Source of the DNA: Sutterella sp.
Lineage (GTDB): Bacteria > Pseudomonadota > Gammaproteobacteria > Burkholderiales > Burkholderiaceae_F
Assembly (NCBI GenBank): GCA_019410445.1
Contig: DXSO01000018.1
Location: forward strand, 1 to 12,932
Direction of reading: 5' to 3'
DNA length: 12,932 nt
Each line of letters opens with the position of its first letter. Positions within the stretch are counted from its first letter, which is position 1. This document shows positions 5,330 through 12,932 of this stretch, in pieces. The position numbers and the translations under genes were made by a program. The notes below the pieces were generated by a model, which was not told where the DNA came from, did no database searches, and worked only from the letters and a program-made list of their open reading frames with translations.

Positions 5330-5666
5330 AGCCCAAAAACCATTCGCTGCGAACCTGGAGGTGCGCAAACGACTCCATCTTTGAAAAAGACGGAACTTTG
5401 CCCGTATTTTGCCGCAACTTCAATAAAAAGGTGAAGCATAAAGTAACAAAATTAGTGAAAGCTTCAATTTTTGCTACACAAGTGACTCGGAATGCGGATC
5501 GACCACTTTTTCGAGTGGGATTGAAGCAGTATCTTCAACAGAGAAATTTATGACAGGGAAATCGAATTGTCCGAACGGCATTAAATTCAACAGAGGGCTG
5601 TTTTGACCTCATTACGGATGATTTTCGTATTTGAACCTTGTTTTGTCGCTGACTGGGAAAACGGCA

Positions 5667-5701
5667 AAAACGCGTTTTAATGAGTGTTTAAACGGTACAA
5701 T
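5667..5701 (+). promoter_or_regulatory. Candidate gyrA promoter with an overlapping palindrome
   Basis: TACAAT (5696-5701) matches five of six -10 positions and would start transcription near 5708, leaving a leader of about 112 bases. The -35 position is poor and falls inside a perfect 12-base palindrome, AAAACGCGTTTT (5667-5678). A second palindrome, GTTTAAAC (5686-5693), lies in the spacer. The palindromes could be operator sites that explain the weak -35. This assignment is tentative. Confidence 0.35.
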
Positions 5702-5819
5702 GCGCAAGTTGAACTGCCGCAAACGAAGAAGACACTTACGTCAGTAGCGACAGCGGCAGAAATCAGTTTCAGGTGCTCGGGACTGACAACAGACCGAGCG
5801 CTTTGCTAGTTGGGACATC

Positions 5820-8543
5820 ATGGACAATATCGACGACACCAAGCCTACTCAAGATACCTCCGCAGCCGATGGCGAAGCCAACGGCATGCCGATTTCTTAT
5901 TCTCTGGAGACGCTTCCGATTTCCCTTGAAACCGAGATGAAGCGTTCTTATCTCGATTACGCCATGAGTGTGATCGTAGGACGCGCTCTGCCTGATGTGC
6001 GTGACGGATTCAAGCCAGTGCATCGCCGCGTTCTTTTCTCCATGCACGAACTTGGCAATGACTTTTCGCATGCCACCAAAAAATGCGCCCGCATTGTCGG
6101 TGACGTGATCGGTAAGTATCACCCGCATGGTGACCAGGCTGTATACCAAACGCTCGTGCGTCTGGCACAGGACTTTTCAATGCGCTACCCCTTGGTTTGG
6201 GGGCAGGGTAATTTCGGCTCGATCGACGGTGACGGGGCGGCAGCCATGCGTTACACGGAATGCCGTTTGGCACGCATTGCCGATGCGATGCTCGATGATC
6301 TCGAAGAAGACACCGTCGACTTTGTTCCGAACTTCGACAATTCGGAAAAAGAGCCTTCGGTTCTGCCGGCGCGTTTGCCCAATCTGCTTGTCAATGGTTC
6401 AGCAGGCATTGCCGTGGGTATGGCAACGAATATTCCGCCGCATAATTTGCGCGAAACAATTGATGCCTGCCGTCATTTGCTTCATCACCCGGATGCTTCG
6501 ATCGATGAGCTGATTGCCCGCATGCCTGCTCCTGATTTCCCCACGGGCGCTGTTATTTACGGCTTAAAGGGAGTGCATGAAGGCTATCGCACCGGCCGCG
6601 GTCGTGTGGTGATGCGTGCTCACACGCACTTTGAGGAAACGAAATCGGGTCGTCAGGTGCTGGTCGTCGATGATATTCCGTATCAGGTCAACAAGAAGGT
6701 ATTGGTGGAATCCATCGCCCGACTGATGCGCGACAAAAAGATCGAAGGCATTAGCGAGCTGCGAGATGAGTCCAGCAAAAACGTGCGCATCGTTATGGAA
6801 CTCAAGGCGGGAACTTTCGGCGAAGTAGTCCGCAACAACCTCTTTAAGCTCACGCAGCTGCAGTGGACTTTCGGCATCAACATGGTCGCTCTGGTTGACG
6901 GACGACCGCGCGTGCTTAATCTGCGCGAAATCATTGAAGCGTTTTTACGCCATCGCCGCGAAGTCATTAATCGCCGTACGATTTTCAGACTCAACAAGAA
7001 CCGCATGCGCGGCCATATTCTTGAAGGTCAGGCCGTTGCTTTGTCCAATCTTGATGAGTTCCTGCGCATTATCCGCAATGCTCCCAATCCGCCGATTGCT
7101 CGCGAACAGCTCATGGCAAGAGGGTGGAAGTCCGACCTGGTGTCTGGACTTTTGAACGCAGCATTCAATCCCCAGGACTATCGTCCGCAGGATGTGGATG
7201 CATGTTACGGGCTGCAGGCCGACGGTTTGTATCATCTCAGTCCGATTCAGGCCGATAAGATTCTGCAGATGGCCCTGCAGAAGCTAACCGGACTTGAACA
7301 GGACAAGATCAACGACGAGTATCGCGAGGCCAATGCGCAGATCACGGATTTGCTCGACATCCTGGCTCGCCCGGAACGCGTCGTGAAGATCATGGACGAA
7401 GAGTTGGCCGAGCTTAAAGATAAGTTCGGAGACGAGCGTCGATCTGAAATCGATCCTTCGGGAGATCCCAACTTCAATCCTCTGGATTTTGTTCCGGAGG
7501 AAACAATGGTGGTTACGCTGTCTCGCGAGGGCTACATCAAGCGTCAGTCTTTGACTGAGTACCGCAGTCAGCGTCGCGGAGGACACGGAAAGACGGCTGC
7601 CAAACTCAAGGAAGGTGATGAAATCGATCGCATCATTACCGCCAGCAGTCACGATCAGGCCATGTGCTTTAGTAATTTCGGCCGAGTCTATGCACTGCCG
7701 ATTTACCAGATTCCCGAGGGTTCGCGCACGAGTAAGGGCAAGGCCATCGTCAACCTGGTTGAACTTGCCGAAGGTGAGTCGATTGTGACCATTCTGCCGG
7801 TGAGCCAGTTCGATGAGTCGCACTATGTATTCCTTGCCACCGTCAACGGCGTCATGAAGAAGACTTCACTGAAGGAGTTTGCCGTTATCAAGCGTGTCGG
7901 CAAGGCCGCCATTACTCTGGATGACAATGACAGCATTTTGTCGGCCGTCATCACAGACGGGACACAGGACATCATGGTTTTTGGCAGCAACGGCAAGGCT
8001 ATTCGCTTTGACGAAAATGAAGTTCGTCCGATGGGCCGCACGGCCCGAGGCGTTATGACCATGAAGTTGCCTGAGGGACACAAGTGCATCAGCATGTTTG
8101 CCGTTCACGCCGATACCAATATGGATGTGCTTACGGTGTGCGCCAATGGCTACGGCAAGCGCACGGCTTTGGCTGAATACACCAAGCATGGTCGTCGCAG
8201 CCAGGGACAAATTGCCATCGCCACGAGTGAACGCAATGGCGAATTGGTGGCGGCAACGCTCGTCAATGTCGAAGATACAGTATTGGTACTTACCAACAGC
8301 GGACGCATGATTCGAACGACTGTCGAGTCGATTCGACAGTCAGGACGTGCGACTCAGGGTGTCAAACTGATCGAGGCTCTCGATGAGGTGGTCGTGAGCG
8401 TGACTCGCGTAGCCAACGAGGATGCTGAAGATGTTTCGACCGAGTCTGAAAGTCGTGGAGCCTCAGCCGAGGGAGCAGAGGCGCCCGTCGTTGATGCTGA
8501 ATTGCCTTTGGAGCCAGTCAAAGACGACGTTGAAAACGAGTAA
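5820..8543 (+). CDS. gyrA: DNA gyrase subunit A
   Basis: GyrA is the DNA breakage-reunion subunit of the A2B2 gyrase, which introduces negative supercoils with ATP. The 907 residues comprise a roughly 23-residue N-terminal extension, the winged-helix and tower domains (about 30-540), a six-bladed C-terminal DNA-wrapping domain (about 560-865) and an acidic tail (866-907). The catalytic tyrosine is Tyr145 in AAAMRYTE, equivalent to E. coli Tyr122. The GyrA box at 584-590 reads QRRGGHG instead of the usual QRRGGKG; its presence still marks GyrA rather than ParC. In the quinolone pocket KYHPHGDQAVYQ, Gln106 and Gln110 replace E. coli Ser83 and Asp87, and Trp127 replaces Asp104. The ATG at 5820 has only a weak Shine-Dalgarno (GTTGGGAC). 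The gyrA-serC adjacency is conserved in betaproteobacteria. Confidence 0.98.
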   Translation: MDNIDDTKPTQDTSAADGEANGMPISYSLETLPISLETEMKRSYLDYAMSVIVGRALPDVRDGFKPVHRRVLFSMHELGNDFSHATKKCARIVGDVIGKYHPHGDQAVYQTLVRLAQDFSMRYPLVWGQGNFGSIDGDGAAAMRYTECRLARIADAMLDDLEEDTVDFVPNFDNSEKEPSVLPARLPNLLVNGSAGIAVGMATNIPPHNLRETIDACRHLLHHPDASIDELIARMPAPDFPTGAVIYGLKGVHEGYRTGRGRVVMRAHTHFEETKSGRQVLVVDDIPYQVNKKVLVESIARLMRDKKIEGISELRDESSKNVRIVMELKAGTFGEVVRNNLFKLTQLQWTFGINMVALVDGRPRVLNLREIIEAFLRHRREVINRRTIFRLNKNRMRGHILEGQAVALSNLDEFLRIIRNAPNPPIAREQLMARGWKSDLVSGLLNAAFNPQDYRPQDVDACYGLQADGLYHLSPIQADKILQMALQKLTGLEQDKINDEYREANAQITDLLDILARPERVVKIMDEELAELKDKFGDERRSEIDPSGDPNFNPLDFVPEETMVVTLSREGYIKRQSLTEYRSQRRGGHGKTAAKLKEGDEIDRIITASSHDQAMCFSNFGRVYALPIYQIPEGSRTSKGKAIVNLVELAEGESIVTILPVSQFDESHYVFLATVNGVMKKTSLKEFAVIKRVGKAAITLDDNDSILSAVITDGTQDIMVFGSNGKAIRFDENEVRPMGRTARGVMTMKLPEGHKCISMFAVHADTNMDVLTVCANGYGKRTALAEYTKHGRRSQGQIAIATSERNGELVAATLVNVEDTVLVLTNSGRMIRTTVESIRQSGRATQGVKLIEALDEVVVSVTRVANEDAEDVSTESESRGASAEGAEAPVVDAELPLEPVKDDVENE

Positions 8544-8594
8544 TCTGTAGTGTGTGCTTGGATCGTTGCCGACTATTCGGCGGACGATTCAAGC

Positions 8595-8618
8595 ACTGTT
8601 TTGCTCAGAACAGTTTTT
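8595..8618 (+). terminator. Weak intrinsic terminator candidate between gyrA and serC
   Basis: ACTGTTTT (8595-8602) pairs with AGAACAGT (8607-8614) through eight pairs including one G-U. The loop is GCTC and five T residues follow (8614-8618). The stem is A/T-rich, so termination is probably partial. It would lower rather than abolish read-through from gyrA into the amino-acid genes. Confidence 0.5.
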
Positions 8619-8706
8619 GAAGCTGTTTTGATTCGATCAACCGAAACACAAAGGGAAAGCGGCAACAACGCGCTCCGTTTGGGGGCGAAGCTGCAAAAAG
8701 GAAGAT

Positions 8707-9786
8707 ATGAATCGCGTCTATAACTTTTCGGCTGGCCCGGGAGTGCTCCCGGTGCCTGTGCTTGAGGAAGTCGCCAGGGAGTTTCCGGACTATCACGGCA
8801 GTGGGATGAGTCTTGTGGAAATGAGTCATCGCGGTTCGGTCTTTTCTCAGATCATTCGGGAAACGCGTGACTTGCTGCGTGAACTGCTCAGCGTCCCTGA
8901 AACGCACGACATTCTCTTTCTGCAGGGTGGCGGACATATGCAGTTTGCGATGGTGCCGCTCAATTTGCTGGGTGCGGCGGCAGAGGCTTCATACATTGTC
9001 AATGGTGTTTGGTCCAAAAAAGCGGCGGCAGAGGCCGGCAAGTTCTGCCGTGTGAGCGTGATTGGAACACCGTCTCGAGCTCAGGTTCCGCATCCTGACA
9101 GCATCAATGTGCCCAACGACGCAGCCTATCTCTACTACTGCATGAATGAGACTGTCAACGGGTTGGAATTCAACTATGTGCCGGATTGCCCGGAGTGTGT
9201 TCCGCTTGTCAGCGACGTCTCGAGCAATTTTCTGTCTCGCCCGATTGACTTTAAGCGCCATGCACTTGTCTTTGCCGGTGCCCAGAAAAATTTTGGCCCA
9301 GCAGGTTTAACGGTTGTGATTGTGCGCAAGGATTTGCTCGGGTTGGCCGGCGATACGTGTCCGACGATGCTCAATTACGAGGTGCACAGCCAGGGGGGCA
9401 GTATGTACAACACACCCCCGACATTCAGTATTTGGGTGGCCAATCTTGTCTGCAAGTGGCTGGTCAGTGAAGGCGGTGTGGACGTCATGAACGAGCGAGC
9501 CAAGATAAGATCAAAACTGATCTACGAAGCAGTTGATCGCAGTGAGGGGTTTTATATCAATACGATTCCGACCAATACCCGTTCTCGTATGAATGTGGTC
9601 TTTAACCTGCGAGAGGAAGCGCTTACAGACCTCTTCGTTAAAGAAGCGGCAGATGCGGGGCTTGTCAATCTCAAAGGGCATCGTTTGGTCGGAGGCTTGC
9701 GTGCTTCGCTGTATAACGCCATGCCGATCAAAGGAGCCCAATTACTTGCGGAGTTTATGGCCGATTTTGCGGCTCGACGCGGGTGA
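8707..9786 (+). CDS. serC: Phosphoserine aminotransferase
   Basis: This cytoplasmic PLP enzyme transaminates 3-phosphohydroxypyruvate with glutamate to phosphoserine, the second step of serine synthesis. It also acts on the equivalent intermediate of pyridoxal phosphate synthesis in many proteobacteria. The 359 residues match the family length. NFSAGPGVLP (6-15) and the substrate-binding SHRG (40-43) are present. W102, D170 and Q193 sit at the cofactor positions. Lys194 in AGAQKNFGPAG is the PLP Schiff-base lysine, and GGLRASLYNAMP with R332 closes the C-terminus. The ATG at 8707 has AAGGAAG directly upstream, with rather short spacing. It opens the serC-pheA-hisC-tyrA cluster. The 163-base gap to gyrA contains a weak terminator and no clear promoter. 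Confidence 0.97.
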   Translation: MNRVYNFSAGPGVLPVPVLEEVAREFPDYHGSGMSLVEMSHRGSVFSQIIRETRDLLRELLSVPETHDILFLQGGGHMQFAMVPLNLLGAAAEASYIVNGVWSKKAAAEAGKFCRVSVIGTPSRAQVPHPDSINVPNDAAYLYYCMNETVNGLEFNYVPDCPECVPLVSDVSSNFLSRPIDFKRHALVFAGAQKNFGPAGLTVVIVRKDLLGLAGDTCPTMLNYEVHSQGGSMYNTPPTFSIWVANLVCKWLVSEGGVDVMNERAKIRSKLIYEAVDRSEGFYINTIPTNTRSRMNVVFNLREEALTDLFVKEAADAGLVNLKGHRLVGGLRASLYNAMPIKGAQLLAEFMADFAARRG

Positions 9787-9832
9787 GCACTCAAAATAAT
9801 ATTGAAGGAAAACTCAATACAGGGAGAAAAAA

Positions 9833-10930
9833 ATGAGTGACGGAATGAGCGCGAACTCCTCGATTGAAGAACTGCGTCATGTTATTGATGCAACGGACAA
9901 AGAGCTTTTCGGACTGCTCGAAAAGCGGGCTGGTCTGGCTCGCGCTATTGGCAGACTTAAAGCCAATGGGGCCGTGTATCGACCGGAGAGAGAGCGTGAA
10001 ATCTTCGAGCAGGCTGTGGCTCGAGCCAAAGCTCAAGACTCTCTTCTTTCAGAAGAATCTGTTCGCAGTATCGTGCGCGAGATTATCTCGGCATGCCGAG
10101 CTGTAGAAGCGTTGCCGAAAGTGGCTTTCCTCGGCCCCTTGGGAACGTTTACCGAAGAAGCCGTAGTGCGTCAATTCGGGTCAAGCTGTCAGGCGATTGC
10201 CTGCGGCAGTCTTGATGAGGTATTCCATGAAGCGGCAAGCGGTACGGCTGATTTTGCGGTCGTTCGGGTCGAAAACAGTACGGAGGGAATCGTGACGCGA
10301 CCGGCAGATTTGTTGCTGACGACGCCTTTGAAAGTAATCGGTGAAGTCAACGTCGCCGTGCACCACAATCTCATGAATCTGACGGGGAAACGAGAAGACA
10401 TCAAAGAGGTGCATGCTCATCCGCAGGCTTTGGCGCAATGCCGGCAATGGCTGATGACGCATCTGCCGCAGGCGCGTCCCGTGTCCTCGAGCTCAAATGC
10501 CCAAGCCGCAAAGGAGGCCGCCTTCGACAGTTCTGTGGCCGCTTTGGCCGCTGAACGAGCGGCTGCACTGTATGAACTGCATATCGTTGCGCGTGCCGTC
10601 GAAGATGATCCTCGCAATTGCACTCGCTTCTTGGTTTTGGGCAAGCAGCCTTGTGGGAAAGCGAAAAATGTTTTGCACAAGACAAGTTTGATTTTTTCCG
10701 TTCCAAACCGTGCCGGAGCGCTGCTTGACGCATTGGCTCCTTTTGCTAAGTACAAGGTTTCCATGGTGCGCTTGGAGAGCCGTCCGGCGCGTAATGGCGC
10801 ATGGGACTACAACTTTTATGTGGATGTCGACGGACACGTCGACGACGAGCCGTTGGCCAAGGCGATTGAGGAACTTGAACGCATTGCGATTTATCTGAAG
10901 ATCTTGGGGTCGTACGCAGCGGCGTACTGA
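9833..10930 (+). CDS. pheA: Bifunctional chorismate mutase/prephenate dehydratase (P-protein)
   Basis: This protein converts chorismate to prephenate and then to phenylpyruvate, the phenylalanine branch. The 365 residues form an AroQ-type chorismate mutase helix bundle (about 10-95), a prephenate dehydratase domain (about 95-275) and an ACT domain (about 282-360). The dehydratase shows VAFLGPLGTFTEEAV (97-111), ENSTEG (147-152) and the catalytic TRF motif (264-266). The ACT domain has the GALL (295-298) and ESRP (315-318) motifs that bind phenylalanine, so feedback inhibition by phenylalanine is expected from family knowledge. The ATG at 9833 has AGGGAG at 9821-9826 with ideal spacing; an in-frame ATG at 9845 is less well placed. 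The gap to serC is 46 bases. Confidence 0.97.
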   Translation: MSDGMSANSSIEELRHVIDATDKELFGLLEKRAGLARAIGRLKANGAVYRPEREREIFEQAVARAKAQDSLLSEESVRSIVREIISACRAVEALPKVAFLGPLGTFTEEAVVRQFGSSCQAIACGSLDEVFHEAASGTADFAVVRVENSTEGIVTRPADLLLTTPLKVIGEVNVAVHHNLMNLTGKREDIKEVHAHPQALAQCRQWLMTHLPQARPVSSSSNAQAAKEAAFDSSVAALAAERAAALYELHIVARAVEDDPRNCTRFLVLGKQPCGKAKNVLHKTSLIFSVPNRAGALLDALAPFAKYKVSMVRLESRPARNGAWDYNFYVDVDGHVDDEPLAKAIEELERIAIYLKILGSYAAAY

Positions 10931-10963
10931 TTACTAAAAAAATTCGAAACAGGGAGAAGAATA

Positions 10964-12067
10964 ATGCAGGGGTTTGTGCCGAGAAAGGCTCTGGAGACGA
11001 TCAGTCCTTATGTAGCGGGAAAGCCGATTGAGGAAACGGCCAGAGAGTATGGACTTGATCCGGCGAAAATCGTCAAATTGGCCAGCAACGAAAATCCGCT
11101 TGGGATGTCGCCGGCAGCCAAACAGGCGGCCATTGAGGCTATGACGCACGGTACTCGTTATCCGGACGGAGCCGCTCAGGTGGTGCGTCAGGCTGCGGCG
11201 GTCTTTGCCGGCGTGAGCGCCGATGAAGTGATTGTTGGCAATGGGTCGGATGAAATTTTGGGCTTGATTGCCCGCACGGTTCTTGCCGAAGGAGATCGCT
11301 GCATTTACTCACAGTACTCGTTTTCTGTGTACGAAATCAGTGCACGCGAATGTGGTGCTGAGTGTGTTGAAGTGCCTGCCAAGGATTTCCAGGTTGATCT
11401 GGAGGCAATGTTGGCAGCCGTCAATGAAAAAACGCGCTTGATTTACCTTACCAATCCGAACAACCCGACAGGTTTGCCGCTTGAGCCTCAGGCACTGCTT
11501 GCATTCATTGAGCGAGTACCGCAGGACTGCGTTGTGGTTTTGGACGAGGCGTATACCGACTTTATGGACGAGGGACTCCGAACGGATAGCTTTGCTTGGG
11601 TCAAGCGCTTCCCCAATTTGATGGTGACGCGCACCTTCTCCAAGGCTTATGGTTTGGCAGGACTTCGCGCCGGCTTCGGTGTGGCATCGAAGGAATTGGT
11701 GGCGATGATCAATCGGATCCGTCCGCCGTTTAATATGAATTCAGCGGCTCAGGCTGCGGCAGTGGCTGCTCTTCAAGATCAGGCATATTTGCAAGAGGTC
11801 GTGCAAACCAATGCACAGCAACGCGCTCGACTGCAGGCATTTTTTCAGGAGCTTGGTTTGAAGTATTTGCCTTCACAGGCCAATTTCATCATGGTGCATG
11901 TGGGGCCGAAAGCGGCTGCTGTCAACGAAGCGATGCTGAAAAAAGGCATCATTCTTCGGCCGCTGAAAAGCTATGGGTTGCCTGAGTACATTCGCATTTC
12001 CGTAGGATCGTCTGAAGAAAATCGGATTTTCATGGATGCGTTTAAGGCAACCTTGGAAACTGTCTGA
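10964..12067 (+). CDS. hisC: Histidinol-phosphate/aromatic aminotransferase (HisC family)
   Basis: This is a class I/II PLP aminotransferase of 367 residues, normal for HisC. LASNENPLG (39-47), GNGSDEIL (92-99), TNPNNPTG (163-170), LDEAYTDF (193-200) and RTFSKAYGLAGLRAGFG (223-239) are present. Lys227 is the PLP lysine and R235 lies in the phosphate/carboxylate-binding loop. HisC enzymes transaminate imidazole-acetol phosphate in histidine synthesis, and many also accept phenylpyruvate and 4-hydroxyphenylpyruvate. Its place between pheA and tyrA, 33 bases after pheA, suggests that aromatic amino acids are a main substrate here. Whether a second hisC sits in a his operon cannot be seen. AGGGAG (10951-10956) lies seven bases before the ATG. 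The same ACAGGGAGAA block also precedes pheA. Confidence 0.95.
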   Translation: MQGFVPRKALETISPYVAGKPIEETAREYGLDPAKIVKLASNENPLGMSPAAKQAAIEAMTHGTRYPDGAAQVVRQAAAVFAGVSADEVIVGNGSDEILGLIARTVLAEGDRCIYSQYSFSVYEISARECGAECVEVPAKDFQVDLEAMLAAVNEKTRLIYLTNPNNPTGLPLEPQALLAFIERVPQDCVVVLDEAYTDFMDEGLRTDSFAWVKRFPNLMVTRTFSKAYGLAGLRAGFGVASKELVAMINRIRPPFNMNSAAQAAAVAALQDQAYLQEVVQTNAQQRARLQAFFQELGLKYLPSQANFIMVHVGPKAAAVNEAMLKKGIILRPLKSYGLPEYIRISVGSSEENRIFMDAFKATLETV

Positions 12068-12101
12068 AAGCACTGATAAAAACAAAGAAGGAAGCAAAAC
12101 G

Positions 12102-12932
12102 ATGCGCTTTGCATTGATAGGCACAGGACTGATCGGAGCTTCGGCGGCCTGGGCAATGAAAAATAAGGGTGTGGTCGATACGGTCGCAGCATTTGACCTA
12201 TCGGAAAAAAGCACTCGCAAAGCCGTTGAAATGGGGATTGCCGATGAGGCATGCAGCACGCTTGAAGACTGTGTTTGCAATGCCGATTGCGTGATGGTGG
12301 CTGTTCCTGTGCTTGCCATCGAAAATGTCATGGCTCAGATTGCGCCGATGATCGGCTCTGAGACGCTGCTGACGGATGTGGGTTCGGTGCGTGGAGCTGT
12401 TATTGAGGGGGCACGGCGCGTGCTTGGCGATAAATTTGCCAACTATGCGCCTTTGCATCCGATTGCTGGCGGAGAGATGCCGGGAGTTGACTATGCCGAC
12501 AGTGAACTTTTCGTCGGTGCAAAAGTCATTTCGACGCCTTTGCCGGAAACAAGCCAGCGAGCAGTGAACTTTTGGGAACAGGCTTGGCAGAGTATTGGAG
12601 GAGTTATTGAACGTATGACTCCGCAAGAGCACGATGCCGTATTTGCCTCTGTTTCGCATCTGCCTCATTTGTTGTCCTATGCGATGGTCGATTCCATTCT
12701 CAATACGGGAAGTGCTGAGCGCAAACTATCACTAGCCGGAGCGGGTTTCCGAGACTTCACACGTATTGCTGCTTCGAGTCCGGAAATGTGGGTGGATATT
12801 TTCCGAGCCAACAAGCAGGCCGTCTTGGAAGCTTTGACGTACTTTGAAAAAGATCTGTCCGTGCTGAGAAAGGCCATTGAAAATGATGACATTGAGGTCG
12901 AACGGGAGCTTTTTACTCGAGCCGCGAACGCC
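12102..12932 (+). CDS. tyrA: Prephenate dehydrogenase, C-terminus cut by the window
   Basis: The frame is open from ATG 12102 to the window end (277 codons without a stop), so only a short C-terminal piece is probably missing. The enzyme oxidatively decarboxylates prephenate to 4-hydroxyphenylpyruvate with NAD(P)+, the tyrosine branch. The Rossmann fold begins with FALIGTGLIGAS (3-14, GxGxxG). VAVPV and LTDVGSVRG follow. LHPIAGGE contains His119 of the conserved HPIAG motif, and SHLPHLLSYAM (from about 185) is the helical dimerisation/substrate part. No chorismate mutase domain is fused at the N-terminus, consistent with the mutase being on PheA. AAGGAAG (12088-12094) lies seven bases before the start and the gap to hisC is 34 bases, so it is the next gene of the operon. 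Confidence 0.95.
   Translation, partial: MRFALIGTGLIGASAAWAMKNKGVVDTVAAFDLSEKSTRKAVEMGIADEACSTLEDCVCNADCVMVAVPVLAIENVMAQIAPMIGSETLLTDVGSVRGAVIEGARRVLGDKFANYAPLHPIAGGEMPGVDYADSELFVGAKVISTPLPETSQRAVNFWEQAWQSIGGVIERMTPQEHDAVFASVSHLPHLLSYAMVDSILNTGSAERKLSLAGAGFRDFTRIAASSPEMWVDIFRANKQAVLEALTYFEKDLSVLRKAIENDDIEVERELFTRAANA

Larger units (their letters stand above)
5224..5819. other. Divergent ompA-gyrA intergenic region
   Basis: This region holds 596 bases with no credible gene on either strand; the short open frames here resemble no protein I know. It contains several inverted repeats (near 5299-5329, 5343-5353, 5503-5518, 5521-5538 and 5667-5678). It also contains a 10-base direct repeat TTCAACAGAG (5534-5543 and 5586-5595). 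Promoters for ompA (leftward) and gyrA (rightward) must lie here. Only a gyrA -10 candidate is reasonably clear, and I could not pick an ompA promoter. A small RNA cannot be excluded, but no hairpin here is followed by a T tract. Confidence 0.6.

Noticed and set aside
5224..5439. Longer N-terminus for the ompA-like gene, starting at 5439
   Set aside because: The signal peptide begins at 5223 with a good Shine-Dalgarno, and the upstream 72 residues would bury it.
5503..5538. Two tandem small hairpins (CCACT/AGTGG and TTGAAG/CTTCAA) as a small RNA gene
   Set aside because: Stems are only five and six pairs, with no T tract and no linked promoter, so this cannot be told from chance.
5603..5631. 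TTGACC followed by CGTATT as a gyrA promoter
   Set aside because: The -35 is good but the -10 matches only three positions, and the site lies about 180 bases before gyrA.
8628..8640. FNR-like dyad TTGAT-TCG-ATCAA upstream of serC
   Set aside because: The half-sites match the FNR consensus, but the spacer is three bases rather than the required four, and no promoter fits it.

Overview
The window is ordinary chromosomal housekeeping DNA of a betaproteobacterium, most likely Burkholderiales and probably of the Sutterellaceae type. Three things suggest this. The order gyrA-serC-pheA-hisC-tyrA is a classic betaproteobacterial arrangement. The OmpA-family protein carries the N-terminal LCWRxxFWTPA-like motif typical of Burkholderiales porin-like OmpA proteins. 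The nadE-glnB pair is also common in that class. The placement rests on recognised protein families and gene order, not on a database search. I see no IS element, prophage, CRISPR array, tRNA or rRNA, and no novel multi-gene system.

Left part (1-4446, all plus strand): the 3' half of hemC (hydroxymethylbilane synthase), then hemD (uroporphyrinogen-III synthase), ppa (inorganic pyrophosphatase), nadE (NAD+ synthetase with a fused nitrilase-type glutaminase domain) and glnB (PII nitrogen sensor). Intrinsic terminators follow hemC, hemD, ppa and glnB, so most of these look like single-gene transcripts. HemC and HemD are consecutive steps of tetrapyrrole synthesis. NadE releases pyrophosphate, which Ppa hydrolyses. 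GlnB senses nitrogen and carbon status next to a nitrogen-consuming enzyme.

Middle (4447-5819): a two-way terminator separates glnB from a convergent minus-strand ompA-like gene. A 596-base divergent intergenic region rich in short inverted repeats lies between ompA and gyrA.

Right part (5820-12932, plus strand): gyrA, a possible weak terminator, then a tight cluster serC-pheA-hisC-tyrA with 33-46 base gaps and a good ribosome binding site before each gene. PheA makes phenylpyruvate from chorismate, TyrA (cut by the window end) makes 4-hydroxyphenylpyruvate from prephenate, and the HisC-type aminotransferase can plausibly do the final transamination. SerC supplies serine.

The observations most worth a second look are inside these ordinary genes. 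(1) NadE has Ala at the positions aligned with the catalytic Glu and Cys of its glutaminase domain, while the synthetase domain is intact, so it is predicted to depend on free ammonia. (2) GyrA has Gln at both positions equivalent to E. coli Ser83 and Asp87, the fluoroquinolone anchor residues. (3) The glnB leader has a perfect Shine-Dalgarno sequence with no canonical start behind it, but with a CTG-led frame whose stop overlaps the glnB ATG. (4) A terminator-like hairpin sits between the best ppa promoter and the ppa gene.
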